DNA of 59,332 nucleotides from Rhodothermales bacterium (GTDB lineage Bacteria > Bacteroidota > Rhodothermia > Rhodothermales > Bin80): the NCBI GenBank assembly GCA_022821385.1, contig JAJEDR010000087.1, positions 1-59,332 of the forward strand. The letters are read 5' to 3'. The notes under the pieces were generated by a model that did no database searches, was not told the origin of the DNA, and saw only the letters and a program-made list of their open reading frames with translations. Positions 18,412 to 28,059 of this stretch are shown in pieces. A program made the position numbers and the translations under genes. Position 1 is the first letter of the stretch. Each line of letters opens with the position of its first letter.

Positions 18412-19452
18412 ATGCCTTGGCTTGTATGTATAGCTTGCGTCGTAGGTGTGGTATCCATTTCGGCTTGTCGGCCAGCAGGTCAGGGTTACCGAGTGGTGGT
18501 GTCGGACTTCATGGAATTTGAAGACCTCTTCACTCCTATTGACACGGTTCGTCTTGATGCATCGGTACTTATAGGAAGCATTACTTTTTTGGATAAATCT
18601 GATCAGGGTCAGATTTTGGTGACGGATCGTGAGGCGAGGGCGATCCATGTATTTTCCTCTTCCGGCCGTCATCTCCGCATGTTAGAGATCACGCAGTGCA
18701 ATCCGGAGGATACCGGGCGCCTGCTTAGCACCCGATTCTTGAAGAACGGTAGCATGATCGCGACTACCACGCAAGGAGTTTATGTCCTTAATGCAAACGG
18801 ATCATGCCAGAGGCGACTCTTGGAGCTACCCCCTAATCGTCCATCATTCTGTGAACGGCAGGATACAGTATATCTTCTGAATCCTCGAGTACGCCCCCTT
18901 CCCCAGCTTCATGCCTATTCCATTGAATCGGGCGGCGTGCGAGTCTATGACCTGAGGAAACCCAGGTTTCCAAGGACAACAGCGCTTAGGGGAGGTTCGG
19001 AGGGTCGGGGGATCGCTTGCTTTGATCGCGGCGTGTTCTATCGCTATGCCGAGAGTAGCGACGGAGAACCACTTTGGCCCGGGAACGATCTTGTATTACA
19101 TCAGCCCAAATCTTATCGTCCACCTGAGCGAGATATAACCTCTCAGGGAATGGGCGACATCATATCTGACCTACTTCAACTAGAGCGTGAGTTCACCTAT
19201 TCAAGCGGGATCTATGAACTGGATGAGAATCATCGAATGATCATGACCAGATCTGGATACCCTGCCGAATTCAATCTGAATATTGTCAATATGGACACTG
19301 AGACTAGTGTGAGCGCGGTGCTTGACCCTGAAGTGGGAATTAGCGCGGCTAAGGATGGACTTGTGTATTCAACCGGGGACTACGAGATACTCCCATCGGG
19401 TGAGACGGGGAATAGAATGCTCGAGGTCAGACAGTTCCATCCATTTGAATAG
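18412..19452 (+). CDS. Beta-propeller lipoprotein, paralogue of the protein at 55968-57083
   Basis: 346 residues when started at the ATG at 18412, which gives a signal peptide and lipobox SISAC (Cys19); the frame is open further upstream, but that part is not signal-like. Repeated blade-type segments (ILVTDREARAIHVFSSSGRHL, NGSMIATTTQGVYVLNANGSC) resemble six-bladed NHL/6-bladed beta-propeller lipoproteins common in this phylum. It shares features with the minus-strand protein at 55968-57083: the opening FEDLFTPIDTVRLD, a Cys pair (QCNPEDT and NGSCQ), and a closing GDYEILPSGETGN. Function is unknown; many relatives sit beside nutrient genes and are thought to bind ligands. It stands alone, with about 290 featureless bases after it. 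Confidence 0.65.
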   Translation: MPWLVCIACVVGVVSISACRPAGQGYRVVVSDFMEFEDLFTPIDTVRLDASVLIGSITFLDKSDQGQILVTDREARAIHVFSSSGRHLRMLEITQCNPEDTGRLLSTRFLKNGSMIATTTQGVYVLNANGSCQRRLLELPPNRPSFCERQDTVYLLNPRVRPLPQLHAYSIESGGVRVYDLRKPRFPRTTALRGGSEGRGIACFDRGVFYRYAESSDGEPLWPGNDLVLHQPKSYRPPERDITSQGMGDIISDLLQLEREFTYSSGIYELDENHRMIMTRSGYPAEFNLNIVNMDTETSVSAVLDPEVGISAAKDGLVYSTGDYEILPSGETGNRMLEVRQFHPFE

Positions 19453-19746
19453 CCGCATTCAGAAATCAGAAAATGAGAACTGAATTGCCGATCAAACCAG
19501 GAGCCATTTAGTCCTGAACTGGCATCCAGTGTCATGTCAAAAGGACTTGACCATAACCGTGCAGACCATTCACACGAGCTTCTATGCCACCGCACATAAG
19601 GGGATGTCCAACGATACTATCAACGGAGTTGTGGACGACTATAGATACAGTCGCAGGCCACGCCGCTAACATGAATCTCCCAGCGTGTCATCAGGTCGTA
19701 CACAACCGAGATACTATTCACTGACGCCGCGAAACCTCGTTAACGG

Positions 19747-20466
19747 TCATGCATGGGGGACTTCTGTTGCAATTGCAGCAGCATAACCATTAGTGCTCAA
19801 GTCGCGCAGCTCCCAAAGTGTCCTGTCCTGTCCAGGAAACTGAAAAATGCTTCTTTCGGCCCCATGCCGAATATCCTGAGGGATTTCAAATGCAGTGAGG
19901 TCTATAGACAGCCCTGTGCCGAATGCCTTCACAAGGGCCTCCTTAAGCGTCCAGAATCTGAAAAACAGGCGTGCCTTCGCCAACCCACTTGCGGACGCGA
20001 TTTCTTCCCGTTCGTTCGGACCAAAAACCATTTCGGCAATTCCGTCAAAATCTCTCCGACGTGATCGTGCCTCTACATCCACCCCCAGACGCTGTTGCCC
20101 CTGCGCAAAAGCAATCAGGCCGTGATATCCGCTGTGGCTCACATTGAAACTGGTTGGGGCTGGTTGGCCATTGATCAGAGCATGCGGCTTACCATGAGTA
20201 GCAGGAACTATCGAAAGCTGTTTGTTCTCACAACCAAGCCTCCGACAAAGCGAATAGCGCAGCACCGCCCGACACAGAGCGAACTCCCTTCGCGGACGAT
20301 CAGGGAGGTATCGCTGCCAGCGCGCCAGCTCTTCCTTGTCGAGCCATTCAAGCGCATATTGTTCGCGAGCCTCATGTGGCGTCAGGTCAACGTGTATAAC
20401 CTGAATTTCGCCAATCTGCCGGAACGGACTAAACCACAAGCTTTCGATCTCAGTCGACATGCGCAT
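19747..20466 (-). CDS. 4'-phosphopantetheinyl transferase, Sfp/AcpT type
   Basis: 239 residues. It transfers phosphopantetheine from CoA to a serine of carrier proteins. The family signatures are present: the SFNVSHSG block, LGVDVE with the metal-binding acids, and FWTLKEALVKAFGTGL with the conserved Trp-x-x-Lys-Glu. Length is typical of the Sfp group rather than the 120-residue AcpS group. No polyketide or peptide synthetase is in the window, so it may serve fatty acid or other carrier proteins encoded elsewhere. It is downstream of pyrD on the same strand with a gap of about 120 bases; shared transcription is possible. A second ATG lies two codons later and could be the true start. Confidence 0.92.
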   Translation of the reverse strand: MRMSTEIESLWFSPFRQIGEIQVIHVDLTPHEAREQYALEWLDKEELARWQRYLPDRPRREFALCRAVLRYSLCRRLGCENKQLSIVPATHGKPHALINGQPAPTSFNVSHSGYHGLIAFAQGQQRLGVDVEARSRRRDFDGIAEMVFGPNEREEIASASGLAKARLFFRFWTLKEALVKAFGTGLSIDLTAFEIPQDIRHGAERSIFQFPGQDRTLWELRDLSTNGYAAAIATEVPHA

Positions 20467-20587
20467 TGAAAATTAAAAACCACTTCACAAGCCTTTATCT
20501 CGACTGTAATAAAAATACTGCCGTGACACAACCTGTCATTGTTACGCATAACCCCCGACCAGGACTCCCGCCCACGGTCTCAGCGAT

Positions 20588-21691
20588 TCACACCGTGCTT
20601 GCAATCTCTCTGACTCCCTGTTCAGTACCCACGGCTGACTGCAAAGAAGTGAATCCATCCGCCTTCAGAAGTTCAATTAGACCATGTTTGATATTGTACA
20701 CGATTGATGGGCCCTCGTACACCAATCCCGTGTACAACTGCAGTAAACACGCACCTGCGCGAATCATCCGATAGGCGTCCTCCGCCGTAAAAACCCCCCC
20801 GACACCGATAATCGGATACCTGGGGCCAACGCATGAATAGATGTACCTGACCATCTGAACTGCCCTGTGGTGAATTGGTGCACCACTTAGTCCCCCCGGA
20901 CCAATTGTATCCAGAATGTGCTTATCTGTTACAAGCCCTGCGCGGTCCTTGGCAGTATTGGCCACAACGAATCCGTCCACTCCGCGGCTGATCGCCGTTT
21001 CTAGAATTCCCTCTGTTTGACTGTCGTATATCACTTTCGGAGTATCCAGAGGGGAAAGCTTTATCAACACCGGAATCCGACCTCCAACTTCGTCCATAAG
21101 CACCTCGAGTAGATTGTCCAGATACTTCGGCGTCTCGAACGTCTTGCCATCCGAGGTATTGGGACACGAAATGTTGATGGTCAAGTAATCAGCATAAGGA
21201 ATCAAGAGGGCTGCACAGCGACGATAATCCTCAACAGGCGATGTTCTTCCATGGACCCTGGCAATACTGATACCAACTGGCATCCCGGTTACACTGGCAC
21301 TGGACAAGCGTCGAGCGACCCGGCGAGCACCCTTGCTTGGCAAACCCAGTCGGTTAATAATTGCACGATCTTCCTCGAGACGAAATAATCTTGGTCGCGC
21401 ATTGCCCCGTGATCGACGCAGGGTTACCGAACCCACCTCTGTATGCCCAAAACCCAGTTTGGCCCAGAACGGAAGCAGTAGTGCATTCTTGTCGCAACCT
21501 GCTGCCAAACCCACCGGATTTGGGAAATCCAAATTCCAGACACGCTGGTGAAGAACAGTATCCTCCAGTGTATACGTGCGACGGAGATACCGCGACGCAC
21601 AGCGATCCGCAAGCCAAGCTGCTCCAAACCCCAGCCGATGCGCCAAACCGGGATCCAGCCCAAAGAGCCAACGCCTAAGATTATCACTCAT
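20588..21691 (-). CDS. pyrD: Dihydroorotate dehydrogenase (quinone), class 2
   Basis: 367 residues. It oxidises dihydroorotate to orotate in pyrimidine synthesis, passing electrons to membrane quinone. The N-terminal amphipathic extension that contacts the membrane is present (LRRWLFGLDPGLAHRLGF). The FMN barrel follows with NPVGLAAGCDKNA, GHTEVGSVTLR, the class 2 catalytic Ser in NISCPNT, and IIGVGGVFTAEDAYRMIRAGA near the C-terminus. Only 10 bases separate its start from the stop of the upstream peptidase fusion gene, so the two are likely co-transcribed, with the phosphopantetheinyl transferase possibly third. Confidence 0.96.
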   Translation of the reverse strand: MSDNLRRWLFGLDPGLAHRLGFGAAWLADRCASRYLRRTYTLEDTVLHQRVWNLDFPNPVGLAAGCDKNALLLPFWAKLGFGHTEVGSVTLRRSRGNARPRLFRLEEDRAIINRLGLPSKGARRVARRLSSASVTGMPVGISIARVHGRTSPVEDYRRCAALLIPYADYLTINISCPNTSDGKTFETPKYLDNLLEVLMDEVGGRIPVLIKLSPLDTPKVIYDSQTEGILETAISRGVDGFVVANTAKDRAGLVTDKHILDTIGPGGLSGAPIHHRAVQMVRYIYSCVGPRYPIIGVGGVFTAEDAYRMIRAGACLLQLYTGLVYEGPSIVYNIKHGLIELLKADGFTSLQSAVGTEQGVREIASTV

Positions 21692-21701
21692 GTCTCAAGG
21701 A

Positions 21702-24700
21702 TCACCAGCCTGGCAGCAGCTGGAATCCAAAATGTCCCCCCTTCTGCGGTCGCTGGAATGGATAGGCATAATATATCTCGAAGACAAGGTATCCCAGCAA
21801 GTTAAATCGCGCCGCAGGACCGACACTTACTACCGGCACACGCTCAATTGTGTCCCGCTCAAACTTTAACATTCCGAATGGATCATCTCCCTCATTCCAG
21901 GCCATCCCCGCATCCACGAAACCCAAAAGCTCCAGCGGCAAATAGGGGAAATTGATAAGCCCCAGGACTTCCGTACCCAACAAGGGTAAGCGGATTTCCG
22001 CACTCGCCATTGCCGCGCGCGTCCCGAACAGACGTGTGTATGCCGAGCACGCAATATCTCGACATTCTTCACCAAAATCAAAAGAGTTATAGTTGTACCC
22101 TCGGACAAAACCCCGGTAGTAGGGATAATATAGGCTCTCACGTGAGAAGACCTGCTCCTGATCACCCCCAAAATTGCCCGCAAACAAGCCACGAATAGCA
22201 AACGTGAAGGGCCGCGGGAAGAAATAACGACGATAGTCAGCCAGGACACTGATAAAATTGTCGGTACCAATGCGAGGGGCGACCTCGAACCGATACCTTC
22301 CCCCCTGTGAAGGCGAAGTAAAACCAAAGTTACTGAAGTCTCCCACGTATGCCAGACCCACATCAACATAATAGAAGCCATCCGGCTCGCAAGCCCATAC
22401 CGACTGACGCTCTTCTTCAGAAAGATTGCTGCACTTGTCCGCATTCCTGCGTTCCCGCTGGATGCCGAAAGCCGTGTATGTATAGTCGTACGCCTGAATG
22501 TCAAATCCATAACGGGTAAAACCTCCAAACACTTCAAACCGTCGCGTCGTGGTCAAAGGGTATGAGCCAATACCACGAATCTGATCCAGGTACAACCGCT
22601 GACGGAGATCCCGAATTACGTACTCCCCAAACTGATTAAAACCCTGCTGCGGATAACCGTACAGATACGGGATGTGTGCCGCCAACCCCCCATAATTAAA
22701 CCGCCGCCCACGGTTCATGTACTGCACCATCCCCCCGACATCCTTGAATGTGCCATTGGCCTGTGCAACAATCGCTAGATTCTGATTGCCCAGCATATCA
22801 CTGAAGTAAAATCCAACTCCCCCGGCTGCACCTCCACCATAGTATCCTCCAACCGAAAACCCAAGTGTCGGAGGCGCTACATAATCCAACTGTAGTCGCG
22901 AACTGTATACTTCTTCAACAGAGGTTCGAGGCTCTGGAAGTCCAGTCAAAGGATCATCCAGGTAATCAGCTACAAGTCCCTCGTCCTCTGCACTCTGTGG
23001 GGGCAGAATATTGGCACGGGTCAAAGTATGGTTTTCAACCAAGGTCCCCACGGCCTCATCAGCTTCAAGTCCGAAAACCTCGTAGCCACCGTCATAAAAA
23101 ACCGAAAATACAACCCTTCCATTCTGCGAAGCCACACTCATTGTGGGAGACAGTGCAGTAATACCACTAACCCCCGTTTTGAGGCTTGTCACACGGTATG
23201 GCCTTTCCTCACGGAAATCGTACCTGTAGATATCCGAGAAGCCGTCCTGGTCACTGATGAAATACAAACTTTGCCCATCCGGTGAAAACTGCGGATTGAT
23301 ATGCTTCCCATGCTCAAAGGGACGCAGTGTACTGTGCGTGCCACTGCTGAGATCAATAAGCGAAATGCGCGTCTCGGCATACTCCAGCGTTTCAAAATTT
23401 GTCCCGTCTGGGCCACGGTCTGTTACGACTGCCAGCGTTTGACCATCCGGGGACCATGCAGGCTGAAGGTCAGCAAATCGATCACTGGTGATCTGTCGAA
23501 CCCTGCCCTCCTGGAGGTCATAAATGTAAAGGTCACTGATCCCTCCATCAATCCCGGAAAACGCAATTGAACCCCCATCGGGGGACCATGCGGGATTGCT
23601 GAACGCACTCACGCCCTCAACACTGATTCGGTTCTCGAGGCTGCCGGAGTCCAAATTCCATATTGAAAGTTCGTTGTCCCCCTGCGAAAAGGTCACGAAC
23701 GCAAAACGCTTGCCATCAGGGGACCAGGAGCCCGCCGAGTTGATAAAACGAATATTGTCGAAGTGTGGATTGGTGTTGGTCGCACTCAGTTTGCGGATGG
23801 TTTCCCCGGTCTCCGCATCCGCAATGAACAGATTGATGTTAAAGATATCCTTCTCACTCAGGTAGGCTACATACTGTCCGTCTGGACTCACGGTGGGCGA
23901 AAGGTTCAGAGCTCCTCCACTGAGCTCCTCAGACAGGATGACTGTTCCTGCACTGTCTGGATGCGTACGCGAATCCATGATGGGCATGTAGGCGTCCCGG
24001 ATGGCCTGGGCCCACTCCACGGAAAGGGAGTCAGCAGTGATCCCGATCGTGTACACGAAAGCCGAATCAACACCTGTACGCCCTCCCAACTTAAAAAGAT
24101 TGGTAACCGCTGCGTCCCCGTACTTTCCACCGATGTAGGCTAGGTACGCCTGTCCGTAGCGATAAGGAAAATATTTGTTGCTACGGGTCAACTGCTCGAT
24201 AGTCGGCAGGTCATCTCTCAGCGCCGCATCACGCATCCACATGGCCGTGTGTGCATCATCCCGGCCAACAGAAAGATACTCTGCCATCCCCTCTACAAGC
24301 CACAAGGGCAGCAGTTGAAGTGCAAAGCGGGAGCTGTCCCCTCGCGAAAGTGCAATATCGTATTGGAAACTGTGCACGAGCTCATGACCCAACACATGAT
24401 CGGTCTCCTTGTAGATTCCCGTAAGCGGCATAACTACACGCTCCTTAAGACTTTCGGTAACCCCCCCGGTACCCTGCCCTAAGCCCCCGGCAATCACATT
24501 GGTCTGCTGGAAATCGGCGTCATTGGCATAGAAAATGATTGGCTTACGCTCATGGAAATCGCGCAGGAAGGTTCGCGAATGACGGCGATACCACCGCTCC
24601 CCCATTCGGGCCGCGTCTTCAACCGCAGCCTTTTCCTCTGGATAGTAGTAAAACTGAAAATGCGGCGTCCGAAAACTTCGGAACTGGAATTGGTCGTACT

Positions 24701-24797
24701 GCACTTTATTGCGTCCGAACTGCTGTGCCAACACGGGCCCCGAGGTCAGAAGAATCGGCAGAATAAACAACATGGCCAACAACAAAAACTTCCTCAT
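21702..24797 (-). CDS. Exported metallopeptidase / TolB-like propeller / outer-membrane barrel fusion
   Basis: 1031 residues from the ATG at 24797, preferred over the TTG at 24809 because a GGGG run sits upstream and the signal peptide MRKFLLLAMLFILPILL begins cleanly. Near residue 138 a gluzincin motif HELVHSFQYD appears, followed by WLVEGMAEYLS, which supplies the third ligand, so a peptidase MA-like domain is likely. Residues about 290-590 carry at least five PD40/TolB-type repeats (SPDGxxxAF/Y). The last 400 residues are rich in alternating hydrophobic and aromatic positions, resemble an Omp85/surface-antigen barrel, and end with LLPGW. Outer membrane location is inferred. Substrate is unknown. 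Confidence 0.75.
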   Translation of the reverse strand: MRKFLLLAMLFILPILLTSGPVLAQQFGRNKVQYDQFQFRSFRTPHFQFYYYPEEKAAVEDAARMGERWYRRHSRTFLRDFHERKPIIFYANDADFQQTNVIAGGLGQGTGGVTESLKERVVMPLTGIYKETDHVLGHELVHSFQYDIALSRGDSSRFALQLLPLWLVEGMAEYLSVGRDDAHTAMWMRDAALRDDLPTIEQLTRSNKYFPYRYGQAYLAYIGGKYGDAAVTNLFKLGGRTGVDSAFVYTIGITADSLSVEWAQAIRDAYMPIMDSRTHPDSAGTVILSEELSGGALNLSPTVSPDGQYVAYLSEKDIFNINLFIADAETGETIRKLSATNTNPHFDNIRFINSAGSWSPDGKRFAFVTFSQGDNELSIWNLDSGSLENRISVEGVSAFSNPAWSPDGGSIAFSGIDGGISDLYIYDLQEGRVRQITSDRFADLQPAWSPDGQTLAVVTDRGPDGTNFETLEYAETRISLIDLSSGTHSTLRPFEHGKHINPQFSPDGQSLYFISDQDGFSDIYRYDFREERPYRVTSLKTGVSGITALSPTMSVASQNGRVVFSVFYDGGYEVFGLEADEAVGTLVENHTLTRANILPPQSAEDEGLVADYLDDPLTGLPEPRTSVEEVYSSRLQLDYVAPPTLGFSVGGYYGGGAAGGVGFYFSDMLGNQNLAIVAQANGTFKDVGGMVQYMNRGRRFNYGGLAAHIPYLYGYPQQGFNQFGEYVIRDLRQRLYLDQIRGIGSYPLTTTRRFEVFGGFTRYGFDIQAYDYTYTAFGIQRERRNADKCSNLSEEERQSVWACEPDGFYYVDVGLAYVGDFSNFGFTSPSQGGRYRFEVAPRIGTDNFISVLADYRRYFFPRPFTFAIRGLFAGNFGGDQEQVFSRESLYYPYYRGFVRGYNYNSFDFGEECRDIACSAYTRLFGTRAAMASAEIRLPLLGTEVLGLINFPYLPLELLGFVDAGMAWNEGDDPFGMLKFERDTIERVPVVSVGPAARFNLLGYLVFEIYYAYPFQRPQKGGHFGFQLLPGW

Positions 24798-24847
24798 GGA
24801 GTACCCCAATTGGTCTGTATTTTTTGATCTATTTTAGTACGACCCAT

Positions 24848-24877
24848 CTCGGGAACAGTTTGAATGTTCCCAACGAG
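24848..24877. promoter_or_regulatory. Inverted repeat between divergent genes, candidate operator
   Basis: A perfect 7-base inverted repeat GGGAACA / TGTTCCC with a 7-base spacer lies at 24851-24871, extended by CTC and GAG arms with a three-base bulge. It is centred in the 160-base gap between the minus-strand peptidase fusion and the + strand mrdA. Position and symmetry suggest a binding site for a dimeric regulator. No -35/-10 pair is clear enough to call. Confidence 0.35.
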
Positions 24878-24957
24878 TAATAGTCTTAGACTGGCAACCG
24901 GTTCCATTTGAACTACGATGCTGCAATTAATACGTTCGCAATTACCATACCATTCCA

Positions 24958-26805
24958 TTGACTGACCAACGCTATTGGCTCTTCACCTTCGCGATTGGTG
25001 GCGCTCTGGTGATCTTGAGCCTCCAACTATTCAGACTGCAGATCGCCGAACAGCAGGACCTGTCAAGCATTGCGCGCGGTAACGCACTACGGGATATGCG
25101 CATCATACCCGCGCGTGGCTCCATCTATGACCGCGACGGCACGCTGATGGTCGATAATCACCCGACCTACACAATTACGCTAACCCCGCGTAACTTTGAT
25201 CGCGCACAAATCCCCCTGCTGGCCGATCATCTCGGGGTGGAAGATTCAGTGGTTACCCGACAACTGGACGAGGCGCAGGCCTGGAATCCATACCGGCCGA
25301 GTCCTTCATTTTCGAACGTTTCGTTCGAGCGGTATGCCCGCATACTGGAAGATGCCTACCGTCTTAAAGGCGTCGGATGGGAAACCGGTCAGCAGCGCCA
25401 CTATTCCACAAATGCACGCGCTTCGCATATTCTGGGATATACTGGTGAAATAACGAAGGCCGAACTCAGTTCTGAATCATCTGTCTCTGTAGACACCGCC
25501 CTCTATCGCCAGGGAGATATTCTTGGACGCACTGGCATTGAACGAGGCTACGAGCCGTGGCTGCGCGGAGTCCCCGGAGTAGCGCGACGGTGGGTCAACG
25601 TACACGGCCTGGAAGTTATGAAATATGCCCAGGGACAAAGTGATCAACCACCAAGACATGTCTATGATATTCACCTTGCTCTGGATCATCGTGTACAGGC
25701 GCTCGCCGAGTCTCTGTTTGTCAACAAGCGCGGGGCCGCAATAGCACTGGATCCGAAAACCGGAGGGATTATTGCTCTCGTGAGTAAGCCCGATTACCCT
25801 CTCTAGCTCTTTAGCGGAGACCTTAGCCCTCAGGCGTGGCAAGATCTGAGCGTCCACCCAGACACGCCGCTGTACAACCGTGCATCCATGAATCTGATGC
25901 CGCCTGGATCCACCTGGAAACCTTTCATGGCACTGCTTGCACTGTCTGAGGGACTCCTTGGAGAAAGAGGGGAGGAGGCCACCATCTACTGTCCCGGATA
26001 CCACCCTATCGGGCAAGGACGTTTTTTTAGATGCTTGGGATCTTACGGCCATCAAACGGTTTTGGAGGCCATCAAGAACTCATGCAATACGTTCTTCTTT
26101 GAACTGGCTGCGCGGATGGATCTATCCGTCTTCAAGCGATACGCGAACCGTTTTGGCTTTGGTGTTGAAACCCCTACAGACCTCAGAGAGCAGACAGCCG
26201 GACTTATCCCTGACTCCGCTTACTTCAATAATACGCGTAGCTATTGGGGCAAGGGCGATGTGATGAACCTCGGAGTCGGACAGGGCGATATGGGGGTTAC
26301 CCCTCTCCAGTTGGCCCAATACACAGCCGCCTTGGCCAATGGAGGAACCATGCATGCGCCACGCATGGTTTCGTATCTGGTCAATACCCAGACGGGCGAA
26401 AAGATAGACCCACCGGGCTTGCCCGATCCAACACCGCTGGGGATTGATACCGCCTATGTTAATCTCGTACGCCGGGGCATGCGCTTGGTCATGGAAGAAG
26501 GGACCGGACGGGCATCGCAGATCCCCGGCATTCCGAGCGCAGGCAAGACCGGGACTGCACAGGCGCCCAGAAACTTAAGGGATCACTCAGTTTTTATCAT
26601 GTTCGCACCCTTCGATGATCCACAGATTGCCCTTGCGGTTCAATGCGAGAACACAGGCGATGGCAGTAGATGTGCAGCACCCATTGGCAGTTTGATGGCC
26701 GAGCAGTATATCAAAGGCGAAATCCCTCCCTCGTGGCAGACTGACATCCGGATGGATCGGGCAATGACAGCCATCAGCCAGCCGCTTTCCAGCGAAAACC
26801 AATAA
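24958..26805 (+). pseudogene. mrdA: Penicillin-binding protein 2 gene interrupted by one in-frame TAG
   Basis: Elongation-specific peptidoglycan transpeptidase, 615 codons against about 630 in E. coli. It starts at TTG 24958. The N-terminal part has a membrane anchor (LFTFAIGGALVILSLQLF), the dimerisation-domain motif RIIPARGSIYDRDG and GRTGIERGYE. The frame is broken only by TAG at 25804-25806 (codon 283), between KPDYPL and LFSGDLSPQAW; the same frame continues to 26805. Catalytic motifs are all downstream and intact: STWK with Ser318, SCN, and KTGTAQ. An internal ATG at 25888 could start a soluble transpeptidase fragment lacking the anchor. A CAG or GAG to TAG substitution, or an assembly error, would explain it. 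It is followed 3 bases later by rodA, its normal partner. Confidence 0.85.
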
Positions 26806-26808
26806 CCC

Positions 26809-28059
26809 ATGCGGCGCTGGTACAAGAATCTGGACTTCCCAATTCTACTGGTCTGGGTCGCTCTGTGTACTTGCGGACTCATTGCCATTTACAGCGCGAC
26901 GCATGGGGATGTACAGGAATACTTGCTTAATACGGTCCAGCGCAATTTTCAGCGCCAGATCACATGGCTCTTTATTTGTGCGGGGGCTTTGTCAGTTATA
27001 ATGCTCGTACCGGTACGCCTGCTCATTCGCCTGACCCCCTGGATATATCTGGCATCATTGGCACTTTTGGTTATCGCTTTAGTCTTTGGTCGAGAGGTAA
27101 GTGGTGCCCGTTCGTGGGTTTACTTTGGCCCCTTTGGTTTTCAGTCCTCGGAGCTGGCAAAGGTTGGCACGCTGCTTATGGCAGCTTTCATCTTGTCTTC
27201 ACGCAAGGGCAGCGTCGGATCAACAGCACTACCCATGGTCGGCGTGCTTGCCCTGCCTGCAATACTCATTATACTCCAAAACGACCTCGGAACCGCCCTT
27301 GTTTTTGTGGGGCTTATTCCGATTCTGTGGCTTTGGGCTGGTATCCGGCTCAGGGTAATCGGACTGCTGATCATCTTCCCGATAGCTGGCTATCTGACTA
27401 TTCTCGATTGGACGATAGCGTTGGGATTCACGGTCGTAGTTGGAGTCATTGCATGGTTCACAACTCGAAGCCGCACATGGGTAGCATTGGGCGTACTGGC
27501 AGGTGTCTTAACCCTCGGGATCGCATCTTTTGCCCTGAATGCCGTATTCCAGCCGCATCAAGTCGCACGCATTGAGTCCTTCTTAAACCCGGAGGCGGAC
27601 GAATATCGAGCAGGCGTGGGCTTTCACCTCGTGCAATCGAAAGCTGCGCTTGGTTCGGGGGGATGGCTCGGGGAAGGACACATGAAGGGCAGTCAGACAC
27701 AAGGACGTTACATTCCTGAGCAATCCACGGATTTTGTGTTCTCCGTCATCGGAGAGGAATGGGGGTTTGTCGGTTCAATTCTGGTCCTGCTGCTTTTCGC
27801 AACACTTATGCTCCGTCTGGTCCGGCTTGCGAGAGAGATAGAGCACCCCTTCGGCAGCATTGTCGCTGCCGGTACTGCGGGCATCTTCCTGATTCATATC
27901 AGTGTGAATATCGGTATGGTGCTCGGTTTATTGCCAGTAATCGGTATTCCATTACCTTTCCTTTCCTACGGTGGTTCTGCATTACTCACCAATACGACAC
28001 TGATGGGTCTTGCATTGGCGGCCTACATGAGACGCAGCGAATTCGCGATGTACATATAG
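26809..28059 (+). CDS. rodA: RodA peptidoglycan polymerase of the elongasome (SEDS family)
   Basis: 416 residues, about ten hydrophobic helices. SEDS-family glycosyltransferase that polymerises lipid II together with PBP2. Recognisable are the opening DFPILLVWVALCTCGLIAIYSA, the conserved REVSGARSWVYFGPFGFQSSELAKV, the long loop FHLVQSKAALGSGGWLGEG, the STDFVFSVIGEEWGF signature and the final GIPLPFLSYGGSALL. The gene is intact and starts 3 bases after the interrupted mrdA. The mreBCD genes that often precede this pair are absent here. Confidence 0.95.
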   Translation: MRRWYKNLDFPILLVWVALCTCGLIAIYSATHGDVQEYLLNTVQRNFQRQITWLFICAGALSVIMLVPVRLLIRLTPWIYLASLALLVIALVFGREVSGARSWVYFGPFGFQSSELAKVGTLLMAAFILSSRKGSVGSTALPMVGVLALPAILIILQNDLGTALVFVGLIPILWLWAGIRLRVIGLLIIFPIAGYLTILDWTIALGFTVVVGVIAWFTTRSRTWVALGVLAGVLTLGIASFALNAVFQPHQVARIESFLNPEADEYRAGVGFHLVQSKAALGSGGWLGEGHMKGSQTQGRYIPEQSTDFVFSVIGEEWGFVGSILVLLLFATLMLRLVRLAREIEHPFGSIVAAGTAGIFLIHISVNIGMVLGLLPVIGIPLPFLSYGGSALLTNTTLMGLALAAYMRRSEFAMYI

